The notes: generated by a model from the sequence alone, not told the origin. 64,000 bases of DNA from Sphaerisporangium fuscum (GCF_018531465.1 NZ_JAHDTF010000025.1:62001-126000), one strand, 5' to 3'; positions 33,045 to 40,702 are shown, numbered from the stretch's first letter. Numbers and translations are program-made.

Positions 33045-33368
33045 CGTGTTCTCCGTTCAAGAATTCCGACCGTGACCGGCTTCGCCGGCGATGGCCTTTG
33101 TGGTCTCACTGGTTCGACACCGCAGCCCTTGGAAATGTGAGGTGCCACGGCGGCCACGCCGGGATTCTCCGGGACGGGCTCGCGGGGTTCAGGCGACGGT
33201 GGCCGGGGAGGCGGCGCGCAGCGGCGCGAGGGCGGTGCTCCAGGCGACGACCATGTCTCGCTTGAGATTCCTGGTGGGCCGAACGCAACCCCCAGAAGCT
33301 CCGGCCGTGGACGACAGGCTGACAGAGGTCCATCATGACGCCCGAGGCATAACACCATAGCAATATTA
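33045..33368. other. intergenic region, possible gene remnant
   Basis: About 324 bases. A minus-strand end reading DMVVAWSTALAPLRAASPATVA before a stop at about 33190 looks like the C-terminus of a protein, but the frame upstream has no start or recognisable family. I see no intact gene. The part near 33350 becomes AT rich and leads into the promoter of the next operon. Confidence 0.4.
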
Positions 33369-33401
33369 ATCTTAGACAAGATAACTCTACGGCCATAGTG
33401 T
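33369..33401 (+). promoter_or_regulatory. promoter with overlapping operator for the membrane protein/multicopper oxidase operon
   Basis: ATCTT (33369-33373) and AAGAT (33378-33382) form a dyad around AGAC. TAGACA (33373-33378) inside it is a likely -35, with TAGTGT (33396-33401) as -10 after 17 bases. The gene starts at 33445 behind AGGGAGGG. A repressor on this dyad would block the promoter; no regulator gene is adjacent. Confidence 0.5.
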
Positions 33402-33444
33402 CGGGGCCGTTCGCGAATCGAGAACGGAGTAGGGAGGGATCCAC

Positions 33445-33852
33445 ATGCTCACCGTGGCCGCGCCCCGGACGACACCCACGGGATGGACACTGCGGGCCTT
33501 CGTCAGCGCGCACGCGGTGGCGATCGCCGGCCAGCCCGTGTTCGCCGGGGTGTACCTGACCGGTGACTACGTCGGTTTGAGCTTGCACACGGCCGGTGCC
33601 GACATCGTCACCTCCATCGGGTACCTGCAGGCGATCGTCGCGATCGTCGTCTGGGTCCGGCTGCGCCTGGTCTGGCCGTTCCTCATCACGTTGGCGGTGG
33701 TGGCGGCCGAGACCGTGCAGTACTTCGCCGGGTTGGACGGCGCGCTGTGGTTGCACCTCCCGCTGGGGGTGATGACGATCGTCGCGGTCGTGATGCAGTT
33801 CATCGACGTGTGGCGGCGGCCTCTCCTGCGCGAGGGGGCCGAGAATGCGTGA
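33445..33852 (+). CDS. small membrane protein in operon with multicopper oxidase
   Basis: 135 residues from ATG 33445 behind AGGGAGGG. Four hydrophobic segments are visible (about residues 17-37, 50-70, 74-92, 98-118), with a short charged end. The ETVQYFAGLDGALWLHLPLGV segment has a His in a membrane part. I do not recognise the family with certainty; similar proteins accompany cupredoxin or oxidase genes. It overlaps the multicopper oxidase start by 8 bases, so translation is coupled and a joint role, perhaps in copper handling or electron transfer, is likely. Confidence 0.8.
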   Translation: MLTVAAPRTTPTGWTLRAFVSAHAVAIAGQPVFAGVYLTGDYVGLSLHTAGADIVTSIGYLQAIVAIVVWVRLRLVWPFLITLAVVAAETVQYFAGLDGALWLHLPLGVMTIVAVVMQFIDVWRRPLLREGAENA

Positions 33853-35542
33853 CAGCCGTGGCATGACCAGGCGGCAGGCGCTCGGCATCGGCGGGGCGCT
33901 CGGGCTGGTGGCCGCCACCGGGCTGACGAGCGCGGCCGCGCTGGCCCGGCGGCCGTCCGCCACCGGTGCCGAGCTGCGCAGCGCCGTGCCGCTCCCGCCG
34001 CCCTTCCAGGTGCCGCTGCCGATCCCCGCCGCGCTGAAGCCGGTCGGCACCTCCGGCGGCGCCGACCGGTACGAGGTGACCCAGCGCGAGGCGACCGCGG
34101 AGATCCTGCCCGGCCTGAAGACGCCTCTGTGGACGTACAACGGGACCTTCCCGGGCCCGACGATCGAGTCGCGCCGCGGCCGGCCGATCACCGTGACGCA
34201 CCGCAACGAACTGCCCGTGCCGACCGTCGTACATCTGCACGGCGGAAGGACCCCGGCGGCCTCCGACGGGTACCCGACCGACCTCGTCCTGCCCGAAGGC
34301 TGGCGCGAGGCCCCCATGCGGATGGGGAGCGGCTCCGAGCAGAGCACGCACGGCTCGGACATGAGCATGCAGATGGGGCACGACTCCGGGCACGGCACAC
34401 AGGACGCGAACGCCGCCATGCGGATGGGGGACGACTCCGGGCAGGGCATGAACGACCCGAGGGCCGTGGTGACCAAGCTGACGCGGGACTACACCTTCCC
34501 GCTGGACCAGCGGCCCACGCTGCTGTGGTACCACGACCACCGGATGGACTTCACCGCCCCCGCGATCTGGCGGGGCCTGGCCGGGCTGCACATTGTGCGC
34601 GACGACGCCGAGGACGCCCTCGGCCTGCCCGCCGGGCCGCGCGAGCTCCCCCTCATGATCACCGACCGGGCGTTCGCCGCGGACGGCGGCCTCGCCTACC
34701 CCTCCCTCGACCCCACGCTGCGAGAGCGACCTGGGGTGCGCGAGCCGTACCTCGCCGGGGTCCTCGGTGACGTGATCCTGGTCAACGGCGCACCGTGGCC
34801 CGTGCACGAGGTCGACGCGGCCCGCTACCGGCTGCGCATCCTCAACGCCTCCAACGCCCGCCACTACGAACTCGAAGCGGTCACCGACGACGGGCGCAGC
34901 CTCGACCTCGTCCAGATCGGCGCCGACCAGGGACTCCTCGCCGCCCCGGTCACCCACAAGGTGCTGCCGATCGCACCCGCCGAACGCTACGACGTGGTCG
35001 TCGACTTCGCCGGCGTCCCGATCGGCGGCCGCGTCAGGGTGGTCAACCGGCTCGGCTCCGGCCGTACCCGGGACGTGATGGCCTTCCGCGTCGCCCGCAA
35101 GGCCACCGACGACAGCCGCGTCCCCGGCACCCTGTCCACCGACCTGCCGGCCTGGCGGCGCTCGGACGCCGTCAGGGTGCGCGAGTTCGCCTTCCGCGCC
35201 GGGCAGATGAACTCGGGCCACGGCTGGGTCATCGGGGGCCTGCCGTTCGACCCCGCCCGGGCCGACGTCACCACCCGGCTCGGCGACGTCGAGGTCTGGC
35301 GGCTCATCGCCGACGTCCACCATCCGGTCCACCTGCACCTGGTCGGCTTCCGGGTGCTCTCGCGGCGCGGCAGGGCGCCACTGGCCCACGACGCGGGACT
35401 CAAGGACACCGTCTCACTACGACCCGGTGAAGCCGTGGAGATCATCACCCGGTTCGACGGCTACCGCGGCCGCTACCTCTTCCACTGCCACAACGCCGAA
35501 CACGAGGACATGGGCATGATGGCCAACCTCGAGATCGTCTAG
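33845..35542 (+). CDS. multicopper oxidase with Tat signal and Met/His-rich insertion
   Basis: 565 residues from ATG 33845. The N-terminus has a twin-arginine signal (MTRRQALGIGG). Copper motifs: VVHLHGG and LWYHDHRMDF (type 2/3 sites, N-terminal), HPVHLHLVGFRV and HCHNAEHEDMGMM (type 1-3 sites, C-terminal), in the order of CueO/CotA/bilirubin-oxidase-like enzymes. Between the first two motifs, residues about 157-206 form an insertion with repeated MRMG, HGSDMSMQMGHDSGHG and DDSGQGM segments, rich in Met, His and Asp. In CueO a Met-rich insert binds Cu(I) at the substrate site, so cuprous oxidase activity is plausible. Folded and exported by Tat. Confidence 0.9.
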   Translation: MRDSRGMTRRQALGIGGALGLVAATGLTSAAALARRPSATGAELRSAVPLPPPFQVPLPIPAALKPVGTSGGADRYEVTQREATAEILPGLKTPLWTYNGTFPGPTIESRRGRPITVTHRNELPVPTVVHLHGGRTPAASDGYPTDLVLPEGWREAPMRMGSGSEQSTHGSDMSMQMGHDSGHGTQDANAAMRMGDDSGQGMNDPRAVVTKLTRDYTFPLDQRPTLLWYHDHRMDFTAPAIWRGLAGLHIVRDDAEDALGLPAGPRELPLMITDRAFAADGGLAYPSLDPTLRERPGVREPYLAGVLGDVILVNGAPWPVHEVDAARYRLRILNASNARHYELEAVTDDGRSLDLVQIGADQGLLAAPVTHKVLPIAPAERYDVVVDFAGVPIGGRVRVVNRLGSGRTRDVMAFRVARKATDDSRVPGTLSTDLPAWRRSDAVRVREFAFRAGQMNSGHGWVIGGLPFDPARADVTTRLGDVEVWRLIADVHHPVHLHLVGFRVLSRRGRAPLAHDAGLKDTVSLRPGEAVEIITRFDGYRGRYLFHCHNAEHEDMGMMANLEIV

Positions 35543-35653
35543 GCCCCGTGGGGAACAGCGGAACGAGAACGTACGCCAAGCCGTGATCTCGGGGGCCTGA
35601 CCCGCGATTCTGAAGCGGCGGTGAGGGGGGCTGGGCGTACGCTCCGGTTCCGA

Positions 35654-36067
35654 TCAGTTCTCACGTGTCCAGGCGGGCGTGATCCGCACCTCGCGGAGTC
35701 GCCAGCCCGCCGGCGTCCGTACCACGGTGGCGGCCAGTCGCAGGCCGCCTGTGAAGTAGGGCGCCTGGCCGTCGCGGTAGTAGTACACGAGCGAGTTCGC
35801 CGAGGCGGCCGCCCGGTCGCCGTCGACGTTCACCAGCAGGTCAGTGGTCATGTGCTGTGCGTGCTGCCCCTCGACCTCACCCTGTCGCATGAAGCCGACG
35901 ACCTTGTCGATGCCCTGGAGTTCGCCCCCGCGCGGCGAGTGCGCCGCCACATCGTCGGCGAAGACGGTGTCCGCGTCCTCCCACCGCTTCTCGTCGAGCA
36001 GGAGCGCGAAGCGGGTGAACAGGTCGGCGATCTCGATACGGTCGGCGATCAAAGTATCCGTGGACAC
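35654..36067 (-). CDS. SnoaL-like (NTF2-fold) protein, divergent from MarR
   Basis: 137 residues from GTG 36067, with AAAGAGGA upstream; the open frame goes further but crosses the MarR operator. RIEIADLFTRFALLLDEKRWEDADTVFADDV and the end TPAGWRLREVRITPAWTREN are typical of SnoaL_4 proteins of the NTF2 fold. These occur as dehydratase- or isomerase-like enzymes or as ligand-binding proteins. It is divergent from a MarR regulator with a clear dyad between the two starts and is the most likely target of that regulator. Confidence 0.85.
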   Translation of the reverse strand: MSTDTLIADRIEIADLFTRFALLLDEKRWEDADTVFADDVAAHSPRGGELQGIDKVVGFMRQGEVEGQHAQHMTTDLLVNVDGDRAAASANSLVYYYRDGQAPYFTGGLRLAATVVRTPAGWRLREVRITPAWTREN

Positions 36068-36135
36068 GGCGTCCTCTTTCGTTCGCTGTATTAACGTTCG
36101 TCCTTCTAACGTTTCTGACGCGAACGAACCTACAT

Positions 36136-36152
36136 CGTTAGTTGCACTAACG
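36136..36152. promoter_or_regulatory. MarR operator candidate
   Basis: CGTTAGT (36136-36142) and ACTAACG (36146-36152) form a perfect dyad around TGC, 22 bases before the MarR start at 36174. Further half-sites TTAACG (36091-36096) and CTAACG (36106-36111) lie towards the SnoaL-like gene. The arrangement fits one regulator controlling both divergent genes. Confidence 0.65.
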
Positions 36153-36173
36153 CAACAGGGTAGGATCGGCATC

Positions 36174-36671
36174 ATGACCAGCAGAGCCGAAGCCGCGGAC
36201 ATGCCGCACGACGGCGAGACGAAGACGCCGGACAGACTGCGCCGACGGGCCAGTCGCCTGCTGTCAGGCATGACCACGCAGTCGGACCGGCTGATCAACG
36301 AGGGACTGGCCCGGGTCGACGCCCGCAAGTGGCACTACGCCGTGCTGGCCTCGTTGCAGGAACACGGCCCGGGCAGCCAGGCGACGCTGAGCCGACGCAC
36401 CGGCATCTACCGCAGCGACATGGTCGGCGTCCTCAACGAACTGGCCGAGCGCGGCCTCGTCGCGCGGGCACCGGATCCCGACGACCGCCGCCGCAACGTC
36501 ATCACGATCACCGCCCAAGGCCGCCGGCACCTGCGCCGCCTCGACAAGGTCCTGGACGACCTCCACGACGAGCTGCTCGCCCCGCTGACCCCTGCCGAAC
36601 GCGACCAGTTCGTGCAGCTGCTCATCCGCTTGCTGGACCACCACACCCAGCAGGCACCGAATGGCGAGTGA
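36174..36671 (+). CDS. MarR-family regulator
   Basis: 165 residues from ATG 36174. The winged helix is complete: HYAVLASLQEHGPGSQATLSRRTGIYRSDMVGVLNELAERGLVAR followed by the wing APDPDDRRRNVITITAQG and the dimerisation helix. The C-terminal half resembles the truncated MarR at 9478-9715. Divergent from the SnoaL-like gene; the 36136-36152 dyad lies between them. The stop codon lies inside a terminator hairpin (36664-36697). Ligand unknown. Confidence 0.9.
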   Translation: MTSRAEAADMPHDGETKTPDRLRRRASRLLSGMTTQSDRLINEGLARVDARKWHYAVLASLQEHGPGSQATLSRRTGIYRSDMVGVLNELAERGLVARAPDPDDRRRNVITITAQGRRHLRRLDKVLDDLHDELLAPLTPAERDQFVQLLIRLLDHHTQQAPNGE

Positions 36672-36697
36672 GCCCCTGCATCAGGGGGCCCACTCGC
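36664..36697. terminator. bidirectional hairpin overlapping the MarR stop codon
   Basis: GCGAGTG (36664-36670) pairs with CACTCGC (36691-36697), and inside it CCCCTG pairs with CAGGGG around CAT. It lies between the convergent MarR gene (ends 36671) and DUF397 gene (ends 36715), so both can use it. Confidence 0.7.
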
Positions 36698-36714
36698 AGT
36701 GAGGGCCGGTTCGG

Positions 36715-36912
36715 CTACATGTCCCCCTGCTTGAGGCCGGTCAGGAACGCCGACCATTCGGCAGGAGTGACGGCCAGGGCGGGGATGGCGGGGTTCTTGC
36801 TGTCCCGGACCGCACGAAGGCCGGGCAGATTGGAGGCCACCTCGACACATTCGCCCTGGGCTGCGCTGTAGCTGCTCTTACGCCAACGTGGACTGTGAAG
36901 ACTTCGCGGCAA
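36715..36912 (-). CDS. DUF397 protein
   Basis: 65 residues from ATG 36912. The family core is complete: WRKSSYSAAQGECVEVA, VRDSKNPAIPALAVTPAEWSAFL. DUF397 proteins are small partners encoded next to WhiJ-like XRE regulators in filamentous actinomycetes; genetics in Streptomyces link such pairs to development. The start lies 35 bases inside the end of the upstream XRE gene, so the two are translationally coupled. Confidence 0.92.
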   Translation of the reverse strand: MPRSLHSPRWRKSSYSAAQGECVEVASNLPGLRAVRDSKNPAIPALAVTPAEWSAFLTGLKQGDM

Positions 36913-37726
36913 GTTGCTTCACCGCTTCCTCTATGAGTAGGAGTGACTGGCTGAATGGCACAGATTCCGCCCGGAGTGCGTCGTACAGGCGGACCAGTTC
37001 GGCAATCAATCGACGATCGCTGAAGGTGCGTCCGAAGGGTTGGGCGTCGGTGTAGGCCGCATAAGGAGCCCCATTCCGTTCGGCGATGATGAAGCCGCCA
37101 GCCATCCCGCAGTGCGCCCTTACCGTGCGGGGCACGATCTGGATCGCCACGCGGGGATGCCGGGCGACCTCGAGCAGGTGCCGGAGTTGCTCCTGCATGA
37201 CCTCTATATCACCGATCACGCGGTAGAGCACGGCCTCGTCCATGACCACGTTGAGCACGGGCGGCTCGTCCCGGTAGAGAATGGCCTGCCGCTGCATGCG
37301 GTTCGCCAGCCGCTTCTCCAGTTCCTCCTCGATGATCCCCGGTGTGGCGGCGAGGATCTCGCGGGCGTACGCCTCCGTCTGGAGCAGGCCGGGAACGATG
37401 GCGGGCTGCCACGCCCTCAGGCAGTCGGCGTCCTGCTCCTCCTCCAGCCATGACCGCAGGTATTCGGGGGCCTTTTTCCAGCCGGTGTCCGCCTGGAGCT
37501 TCGTCATCGTGCCGTCGAGGCCGAAGACCTGGTCGCATTTCTCCGCGAAAGGCTTGGAAGGGGAACGCTTGGCCTTCTCGACCATGTTCACCATCGAGTC
37601 GGAGTACCGGATGCGCTGGGCCAGTTGCCGCTGGGTGAGCCTGGCGGCCTCACGGCGGCGGCGCAGTTCCATGGCGAAACGAGCGCGCGGGGAGTCATGA
37701 GGGTCCGCGTCGCGGTCGGGGGGCAT
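36878..37726 (-). CDS. WhiJ-like XRE-family regulator (DUF5753)
   Basis: 282 residues from ATG 37726. Residues about 15-70 are an XRE helix-turn-helix (FAMELRRRREAARLTQRQLAQRIRYSDSMVNMVEKAKRSPS). The C-terminal 190 residues are DUF5753 (WKKAPEYLRSWLEEEQDA, IVPGLLQTEAYAR, VAIQIVPRTVRAHCGMAGGFII). This is the WhiJ/Scr1 family, thought to be held in check or released by its DUF397 partner. It overlaps the DUF397 gene and is divergent from an RsbW-like ATPase, the classical three-gene set seen in abaA- and whiJ-type loci. Likely autoregulated through the repeats at 37802-37874. Confidence 0.92.
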   Translation of the reverse strand: MPPDRDADPHDSPRARFAMELRRRREAARLTQRQLAQRIRYSDSMVNMVEKAKRSPSKPFAEKCDQVFGLDGTMTKLQADTGWKKAPEYLRSWLEEEQDADCLRAWQPAIVPGLLQTEAYAREILAATPGIIEEELEKRLANRMQRQAILYRDEPPVLNVVMDEAVLYRVIGDIEVMQEQLRHLLEVARHPRVAIQIVPRTVRAHCGMAGGFIIAERNGAPYAAYTDAQPFGRTFSDRRLIAELVRLYDALRAESVPFSQSLLLIEEAVKQLAAKSSQSTLA

Positions 37727-37801
37727 ATTGTCACCTGCCTGTCCAAATCGGAATCTTTCGGCGGTTCACCGATGCTTACTCGGACTGTGGCCACAAGTCG
37801 A

Positions 37802-37874
37802 GGAATTCCGCTACCCACCGTAGTCGTTCATTGACAGTCTGATACCTGTTGGCGGCTGGGACAAGCGGAATTCC
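37802..37874. promoter_or_regulatory. paired inverted GGAATTCCGC elements between WhiJ-like and ATPase genes
   Basis: GGAATTCCGC (37802-37811) and its complement GCGGAATTCC (37865-37874) are 53 bases apart, and each contains the dyad GGAATTCC. TTGACA (37831-37836) lies between them, but no good -10 follows. The distances and symmetry fit two sites for the XRE dimer that control both divergent genes, possibly with DNA looping. Confidence 0.5.
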
Positions 37875-37898
37875 CCGAGAAAGCGAAAAGGCGGGCCG

Positions 37899-38285
37899 AT
37901 GGCGGAGGGAATGCTTCTGGGTGTCACCGAGTTGGCCGGTTCTCCCGAGTCGGCCTCACGTGCCCGGGAGTTCGTCAGAGAGAAACTCGGCGACGACCAT
38001 CCCGTTCTGGACGATGTGACCCTGCTGGTTTCCGAGGTGGTGACGAACGCCGTCATCCACTCCGCGTCGAAGAACGGCGGAAAGGTCACTCTCGCGCTCG
38101 CCGACTGCCACGACCGCATACACGTCGACGTCGTCGACGCGGGAGGAGAGACGGTGCCGCAGGTCCGCCACGAGGATTTCGCCGAGGGAGGGCGAGGCCT
38201 TCAATTGGTCGAACTCCTCTCGGACCACTGGAACGTCTGCGAGCACGACGACGGTCGTACGGTCTGGTTCGAGGTGAAGTATTAA
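37899..38285 (+). CDS. RsbW-like ATP-binding protein (HATPase_c_2)
   Basis: 128 residues from ATG 37899. N-box VTLLVSEVVTNAVIHS, then DAGGETVPQ (G1) and EGGRGLQLVELLSDHW (G2) are the GHKL ATPase motifs of the anti-sigma/serine kinase family. In actinomycetes such proteins next to WhiJ/DUF397 pairs act with them in developmental control; whether this one binds a sigma factor is unknown. Divergent from the WhiJ-like gene across the region with paired GGAATTCCGC elements. Confidence 0.9.
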   Translation: MAEGMLLGVTELAGSPESASRAREFVREKLGDDHPVLDDVTLLVSEVVTNAVIHSASKNGGKVTLALADCHDRIHVDVVDAGGETVPQVRHEDFAEGGRGLQLVELLSDHWNVCEHDDGRTVWFEVKY

Positions 38286-38381
38286 GAATTCAAACACGGC
38301 GGCACGGGTGAGCGGCCGGTCATTCACCGTCCCGGTGTACGCGTAATTCACCCGCCGCCATCGTTCGTATGTCCCGCCACC

Positions 38382-38401
38382 TTTCCGGCAACCGCCGGAA
38401 A
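38382..38401. terminator. hairpin between convergent genes
   Basis: TTTCCGGC (38382-38389) and GCCGGAAA (38394-38401) around AACC. It lies just before the end of the minus-strand HAD gene (38407) and 100 bases after the ATPase gene. The A/T ends of the stem resemble an intrinsic terminator in both directions. Confidence 0.6.
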
Positions 38402-38406
38402 CGGGG

Positions 38407-39129
38407 TCAGGCCATCAGAGCGGGCGGAAGTTCGTGCAGGGAGAGGATGACGTTGACGCCGGCCTCGATCGGCGAGCCCGTGCCCCTGCCCGCCCGGTCG
38501 AGCCAGTACGCCCGCAGGCCCGCGTCGCGGGCGCCGACGCCGTCGAGCGCGTACTTGTCCCCCACGTACGCCACCTCCTCCGGCGGCAGCCCCAGAGCCG
38601 CGCAGCCCGCCAGGAAGATGCTCGGGGACGGCTTGGCGGCTCCGTGCTCCTCCGAGCAGGTGAGCGCGTCGCCGAAGTACTCCAGCAGCCCGAGGGTGTC
38701 GAGCTTGCGGCGCTGGTGGTCGAACGACGAGTTGGTGACGACGCCGAGACGGTAGTCGGGGGCGAGCTTCTGCAGCACGGGCTCGGCGTCCGAGAACGCC
38801 TGCCACGCGGCGTCCCGATGCACCCCGTAGCCCGCGAACCAGACGGTCGCCTCGTCGTCGGACAACCCGCCTTCGGGGAGGCGCCCGATGTGCGAGAGGA
38901 AGCGCCGCGTCCGTATGCGCTGCTGCTCGGTGAAGGTCAGCTCCCCGGCCAGGTACCGGTCGTACTCCTCGTCCATGATCTGCCGCCAGATCGCCACCGC
39001 CTCCCTGTGGGAGGAGAACAAGCCGAGCAACCCTTCGGCCTCGAGATGGCCGAGCAACCCGACCCGCTCGGAGGTCGAGTAGTCGGAAAGCGTGTCGTCC
39101 ACATCGAAAAGCACGCCCCGGACCACCAT
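38407..39129 (-). CDS. HAD-superfamily hydrolase
   Basis: 240 residues from ATG 39129 with GTGGAGG upstream. Motif I LFDVDDTLSD (nucleophile and acid Asp), motif II LGVVTNSSFD, motif III with the Lys in HGAAKPSPSIF and motif IV YVGDKYALDGVGARDAG are all present, so the phosphatase centre is intact. The cap is helical (subclass I), as in phosphoglycolate phosphatase or dehalogenase-like enzymes. Substrate not assignable. A longer frame to 39243 has no ribosome-binding site. Divergent from a MarR-hydrolase operon. Confidence 0.9.
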   Translation of the reverse strand: MVVRGVLFDVDDTLSDYSTSERVGLLGHLEAEGLLGLFSSHREAVAIWRQIMDEEYDRYLAGELTFTEQQRIRTRRFLSHIGRLPEGGLSDDEATVWFAGYGVHRDAAWQAFSDAEPVLQKLAPDYRLGVVTNSSFDHQRRKLDTLGLLEYFGDALTCSEEHGAAKPSPSIFLAGCAALGLPPEEVAYVGDKYALDGVGARDAGLRAYWLDRAGRGTGSPIEAGVNVILSLHELPPALMA

Positions 39130-39328
39130 CTGGCCTCCACCCCATCCCTTGCCGTGACCGTGAATGTACAGACCGTTCTCTGAGCATCGCACAGCTCCGC
39201 CCGCGCGAAACCTCCGGCATTGCGCAGCCTGTCGAGCGGGCACCGAACCGCCTCAGGACACGACGAACCGCCCGCCGCAGGTCAGAGGGTCCGGACGCGA
39301 CAGAAGTAGCGTTCCACCCGCTGGATAT

Positions 39329-39343
39329 GTCAATATTATTGAC
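39329..39343. promoter_or_regulatory. MarR operator candidate touching the start codon
   Basis: GTCAAT (39329-39334) and ATTGAC (39338-39343) are a perfect dyad around ATT in an AT-rich island. The dyad ends at the base before the GTG start at 39344, so the bound protein would cover the translation start or a leaderless transcription start. Confidence 0.6.
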
Positions 39344-39817
39344 GTGTTTCTGGATGAGCGCGACATCGCGCTGTTCTTCCTCGGCTGGCGCAGCTTCGTG
39401 GACGACGCGGACACGGTGCTGGCCGAGCACGGGCTCGGCCGGGTGCACCACCGGGTGCTGTACGTGGTGGCCCGCCGCCCCGGCATCGGCGTCGCCGAGC
39501 TGAGCGGAGCGCTCGGCATCTCCCGTCAGGCGCTGCACCGGCCGCTGTCGGAGCTGCAGCGCCGCGACCTGGTGACCAGCGAGGTGGCCGCCCACAGCGC
39601 CCGCGAGCGCGCGCTGTCGCTCACTCCCGCGGGACAAGCCCTGGAGGAGGCCGCCACGGGCCCTCAGCTCGCGCACCTCGGGAAGGTCTTCGCGGCCGCC
39701 GGCCCCGAAGCGGTCCAGGGGTGGCGCGCCGTCATGCGGAGCCTCGCCGAGGACGTCCTCGCCACAGCTCCCCCGACCACCCGCCATCTCGTCGACGGAG
39801 GTCCTACCGATGCCTAG
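39344..39817 (+). CDS. MarR-family regulator
   Basis: 157 residues from GTG 39344 (VFLDERDIALFF). No ATG is available in frame near the domain start and no ribosome-binding site is visible, so the mRNA may be leaderless. The winged helix is RVHHRVLYVVARRPGIGVAELSGALGISRQALHRPLSELQRRDLVTSE, with a wing HSARERALSLTPAG. The operator-like dyad directly before the start suggests tight autoregulation. Its end overlaps the hydrolase gene by 8 bases; the two form an operon. Confidence 0.87.
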   Translation: MFLDERDIALFFLGWRSFVDDADTVLAEHGLGRVHHRVLYVVARRPGIGVAELSGALGISRQALHRPLSELQRRDLVTSEVAAHSARERALSLTPAGQALEEAATGPQLAHLGKVFAAAGPEAVQGWRAVMRSLAEDVLATAPPTTRHLVDGGPTDA

Positions 39818-40649
39818 CCTCACCGACCAGTTCCTCGGCCTGCCCTCCGGGCGCACGCATCACCGTCTCGACGGGCCGACCGACGCCCCTCTCGTGGTGT
39901 TCGTACCGGGCGCCACGCTGCCGATGTTCGTCTGGGACGGCCTCGCCGACGCCGTGGCGGAGGCCGGGTACCGCGTCCTGCGCTACGACCTCCTAGGCCG
40001 CGGCGCGTCGGCCGCCCCTCGCATCACCTACGACGCCGAGGCCTACGACCGTCAGCTCACCGAACTGCTCGACGGCGTCCAGGCGACCGGTCCGGTCCAT
40101 CTGGTGGCGCTCGCGTTCGGCGCGCTCATCGCGGCCCGGTTCGCCGACCGGCACCCGGAACGGGTCGCCAGCCTGACCTACGTCGCGCCGGACGGCTTCG
40201 GTGTACGCGAGTCCCCGGCGGTGCGGCTCCTGCACCGTCCGGTGATCGGGGAGGCGCTGCTGAAGGTGGCCGGTACCGCGATGCTGCTGTCCCGCCTGCC
40301 CGACTACTCTCCGCGGGCCGACGTCGTGGAGGCGGTGCGCGCCAAGTTCCGGCCGTACGTCTCCGCGCCGGGATTCCAGCGCGCCGTACTGTCCTCGATC
40401 CGCGAGATGCCCATCCACGACGCGGCCGCCTGGTACCGCCCGAACAGCGACCGGGGCGTCCCCACGCTCGTGCTCTGGGGCAGCGCCGACCGCGTCACCC
40501 CGCTGCCGGACGAGGCACGCCTGTCGGCCGCCCTGCCACACGCCCAGGTACACGTCTTCGACGGCGTCGGCCACCTCCCCCACGCCGAACGCCCAGCCGA
40601 CACCACAACCGTACTGACCCGCTTCCTCGCCTCGGTCCCCATCTCATGA
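39810..40649 (+). CDS. alpha/beta hydrolase-fold protein with Ser to Ala nucleophile change
   Basis: 279 residues from ATG 39810, overlapping the MarR gene end by 8 bases. The fold is clear: VVFVPGATLPMFVWDGLADAV, RYDLLGRGASAAP, the acid in LVLWGSADRVTPLP and the His in DGVGHLPHAERP. But the elbow, GxSxG in active enzymes, reads A100-L-A102-F-G104, so the nucleophile Ser is Ala. The oxyanion HG is also PG. It should not be a normal serine hydrolase. Options are a ligand-binding protein that works with the MarR regulator, a lyase-type activity without a nucleophile, or a dead copy. The frame is intact and codon use is normal, which argues for selection. Confidence 0.85.
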   Translation: MPSLTDQFLGLPSGRTHHRLDGPTDAPLVVFVPGATLPMFVWDGLADAVAEAGYRVLRYDLLGRGASAAPRITYDAEAYDRQLTELLDGVQATGPVHLVALAFGALIAARFADRHPERVASLTYVAPDGFGVRESPAVRLLHRPVIGEALLKVAGTAMLLSRLPDYSPRADVVEAVRAKFRPYVSAPGFQRAVLSSIREMPIHDAAAWYRPNSDRGVPTLVLWGSADRVTPLPDEARLSAALPHAQVHVFDGVGHLPHAERPADTTTVLTRFLASVPIS

Positions 40650-40702
40650 CCCGGCGTGCAGACTGACCACCGTTCACCGGCTGCACGTCAGCCCGGCCGT
40701 CA

